Source: Candidatus Scybalocola faecavium (GTDB lineage Bacteria > Bacillota > Clostridia > Lachnospirales > Lachnospiraceae). From it: a stretch of 64,000 bases of DNA. The position numbers were made by a program, and so were the translations under genes. The notes beneath the pieces are model-generated. The model saw nothing but the letters and a program-made list of their open reading frames with translations, searched no databases and was not told the DNA's origin. Positions within the stretch are counted from its first letter, which is position 1; each line of letters opens with the position of its first letter. Shown one piece after another: positions 63,236-64,000 of the stretch. The stretch spans positions 62,001-126,000 of the forward strand of contig DVFP01000012.1 in the NCBI GenBank assembly GCA_018713145.1, given 5' to 3'.

Positions 63236-64000
63236 TATGCCAGTTCCTCCTTTGAAAGCTGTGAAAGTGCGATCTGTTGATAAACCTCGCAGTTTTTCAT
63301 TAACTGGTCATGTGTGCCCATGCCTGCGATCTTTCCATCAGACAGGACGATGATCTTATCCGCATCCCGTATCGTACCAATACGCTGTGCCACAATAATA
63401 CGCGTTGCATCCCCACAGTCTTTATTTAAGGCATCCCGAAGGATACGGTCTGTTTTATAATCCAGCGCAGAAAAGGAATCATCGAAAATAAAGATTTCCG
63501 GACGCCGGCATATAGCCCTGGCTATAGATAGACGCTGCTTTTGTCCTCCGGATAAGTTAGAACCGCCCTGGGCAATATAGCCGTCATAAGTATCTACCAT
63601 TTTCTCAACAAATTCATTGGCCTGAGCTGTGTAAATTGAATTTATAATATCCTCATCCGGGAATTCCTCCCGGCCGTTATCACCAAAAGCAACATTGCTC
63701 CGCACTGTTCCGGAAAACAAAGTCGCCTTCTGAGATACATAACCGATCTTATTTCTTAATGCCTTTTGGTCATACTCCCGCACATCTACGCCATCTACTA
63801 AAACCTGTCCCTGGGTTACATCATAAAAACGGGGGATCAGATTGATCACCGTACTCTTGCCGCAGCCGGTGGAACCGATTAAAGCCACGGTTTCTCCCTT
63901 GTGGGCGGTAAAGGATATGTGCTGGAGCATATCTCCGTCTGCGTCCGGATAGCGGAAGCTGACATCTTTAAATTCCACTTCTCCCACCAGACCTGTATCC
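63235..64000 (-). CDS. ABC exporter half-transporter, C-terminal ATPase part (5' end outside window)
   Basis: The frame is open to the window edge; 254 complete codons before the stop are present, all ATPase domain. Motifs are Walker A GSTGCGKST, signature LSGGQKQRL, and Walker B IFIFDDSFSALD, in which Asp replaces the catalytic Glu, and QRIGTI replaces the H-loop HRLSTI, with Gln in place of His. These changes mark the degenerate site of heterodimeric exporters such as TM287/288. The membrane domain lies outside the window. Confidence 0.93.
   Translation of the reverse strand, partial: DTGLVGEVEFKDVSFRYPDADGDMLQHISFTAHKGETVALIGSTGCGKSTVINLIPRFYDVTQGQVLVDGVDVREYDQKALRNKIGYVSQKATLFSGTVRSNVAFGDNGREEFPDEDIINSIYTAQANEFVEKMVDTYDGYIAQGGSNLSGGQKQRLSIARAICRRPEIFIFDDSFSALDYKTDRILRDALNKDCGDATRIIVAQRIGTIRDADKIIVLSDGKIAGMGTHDQLMKNCEVYQQIALSQLSKEELA

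Overview
The window looks like a chromosomal segment of a Gram-positive anaerobe of the class Clostridia, most likely a Lachnospiraceae. The evidence is strong GGAGG ribosome binding sites, moderate GC (AT-rich in the accessory part), paired GlgC/GlgD ADP-glucose pyrophosphorylase subunits, an ntp-type V/A-ATPase in place of or beside F-ATPase, the TIGR03960/TIGR03936/Rne-Rng gene trio, and the rplU-prp-rpmA-obgE-yhbY-nadD-yqeK-rsfS cluster. Genus and species cannot be read from the sequence. No rRNA, tRNA or CRISPR array was seen.

Layout. (1) 1-8.9 kb: glycogen and maltodextrin metabolism: the 3' end of a pullulanase gene, a glycogen debranching enzyme, glycogen phosphorylase and 4-alpha-glucanotransferase on the plus strand, facing a glgC-glgD pair on the minus strand, so synthesis and breakdown genes sit back to back. 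(2) 9.3-18 kb: a small HMA metal-binding protein, purF, a two-component system, and a divergent polyphosphate-polymerase-like (VTC) / DUF4956 / carbohydrate-binding lipoprotein cluster, then a YwaF-like membrane protein and a repeat-rich noncoding stretch. (3) 18.6-27.5 kb: a complete nine-gene V/A-type ATPase operon in the Enterococcus order F-I-K-E-C-G-A-B-D, with a K subunit carrying residues typical of sodium binding. (4) 27.6-31.9 kb: TIGR03960 radical SAM, TIGR03936, ribonuclease E/G and a PAP2 phosphatase.

(5) 31.9-46.7 kb is an accessory block interrupting the usual rng to rplU neighbourhood. It has cassette A (metallophosphoesterase plus two unknown proteins) and cassette B (DUF2201 VWA-like protein, MoxR AAA ATPase, a paralogue of the cassette A protein, and two tandem ~545-residue paralogues with degenerate ankyrin-like segments), then an AT-rich McrBC-type restriction pair and an ATP-dependent RNA ligase. 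Cassette A is flanked by the true 3' end of the PAP2 gene and a second, 82% identical copy of that 3' end exactly 2,463 bp downstream, the mark of an insertion. Cassettes A and B share a paralogous small protein and a matching promoter and upstream box, so they probably form one regulated system. Its function is unknown; it is the best candidate for an undescribed system here.

(6) 47-51.7 kb: the ribosome and GTPase cluster rplU-prp-rpmA-[repeat element]-obgE-yhbY-nadD-yqeK-rsfS. (7) 51.8-56.8 kb: lexA divergent from a YneA-like LysM protein with a textbook LexA box inside the promoter spacer, a TtcA-like protein, a XerC/D-like recombinase, a small sigma-region-4-like protein and a PAP2-like membrane protein. 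(8) 56.9-64 kb: a very large MacB-like ABC transporter with internal repeats, a second cytidylate-kinase-like protein, and a heterodimeric ABC exporter running off the end of the window.
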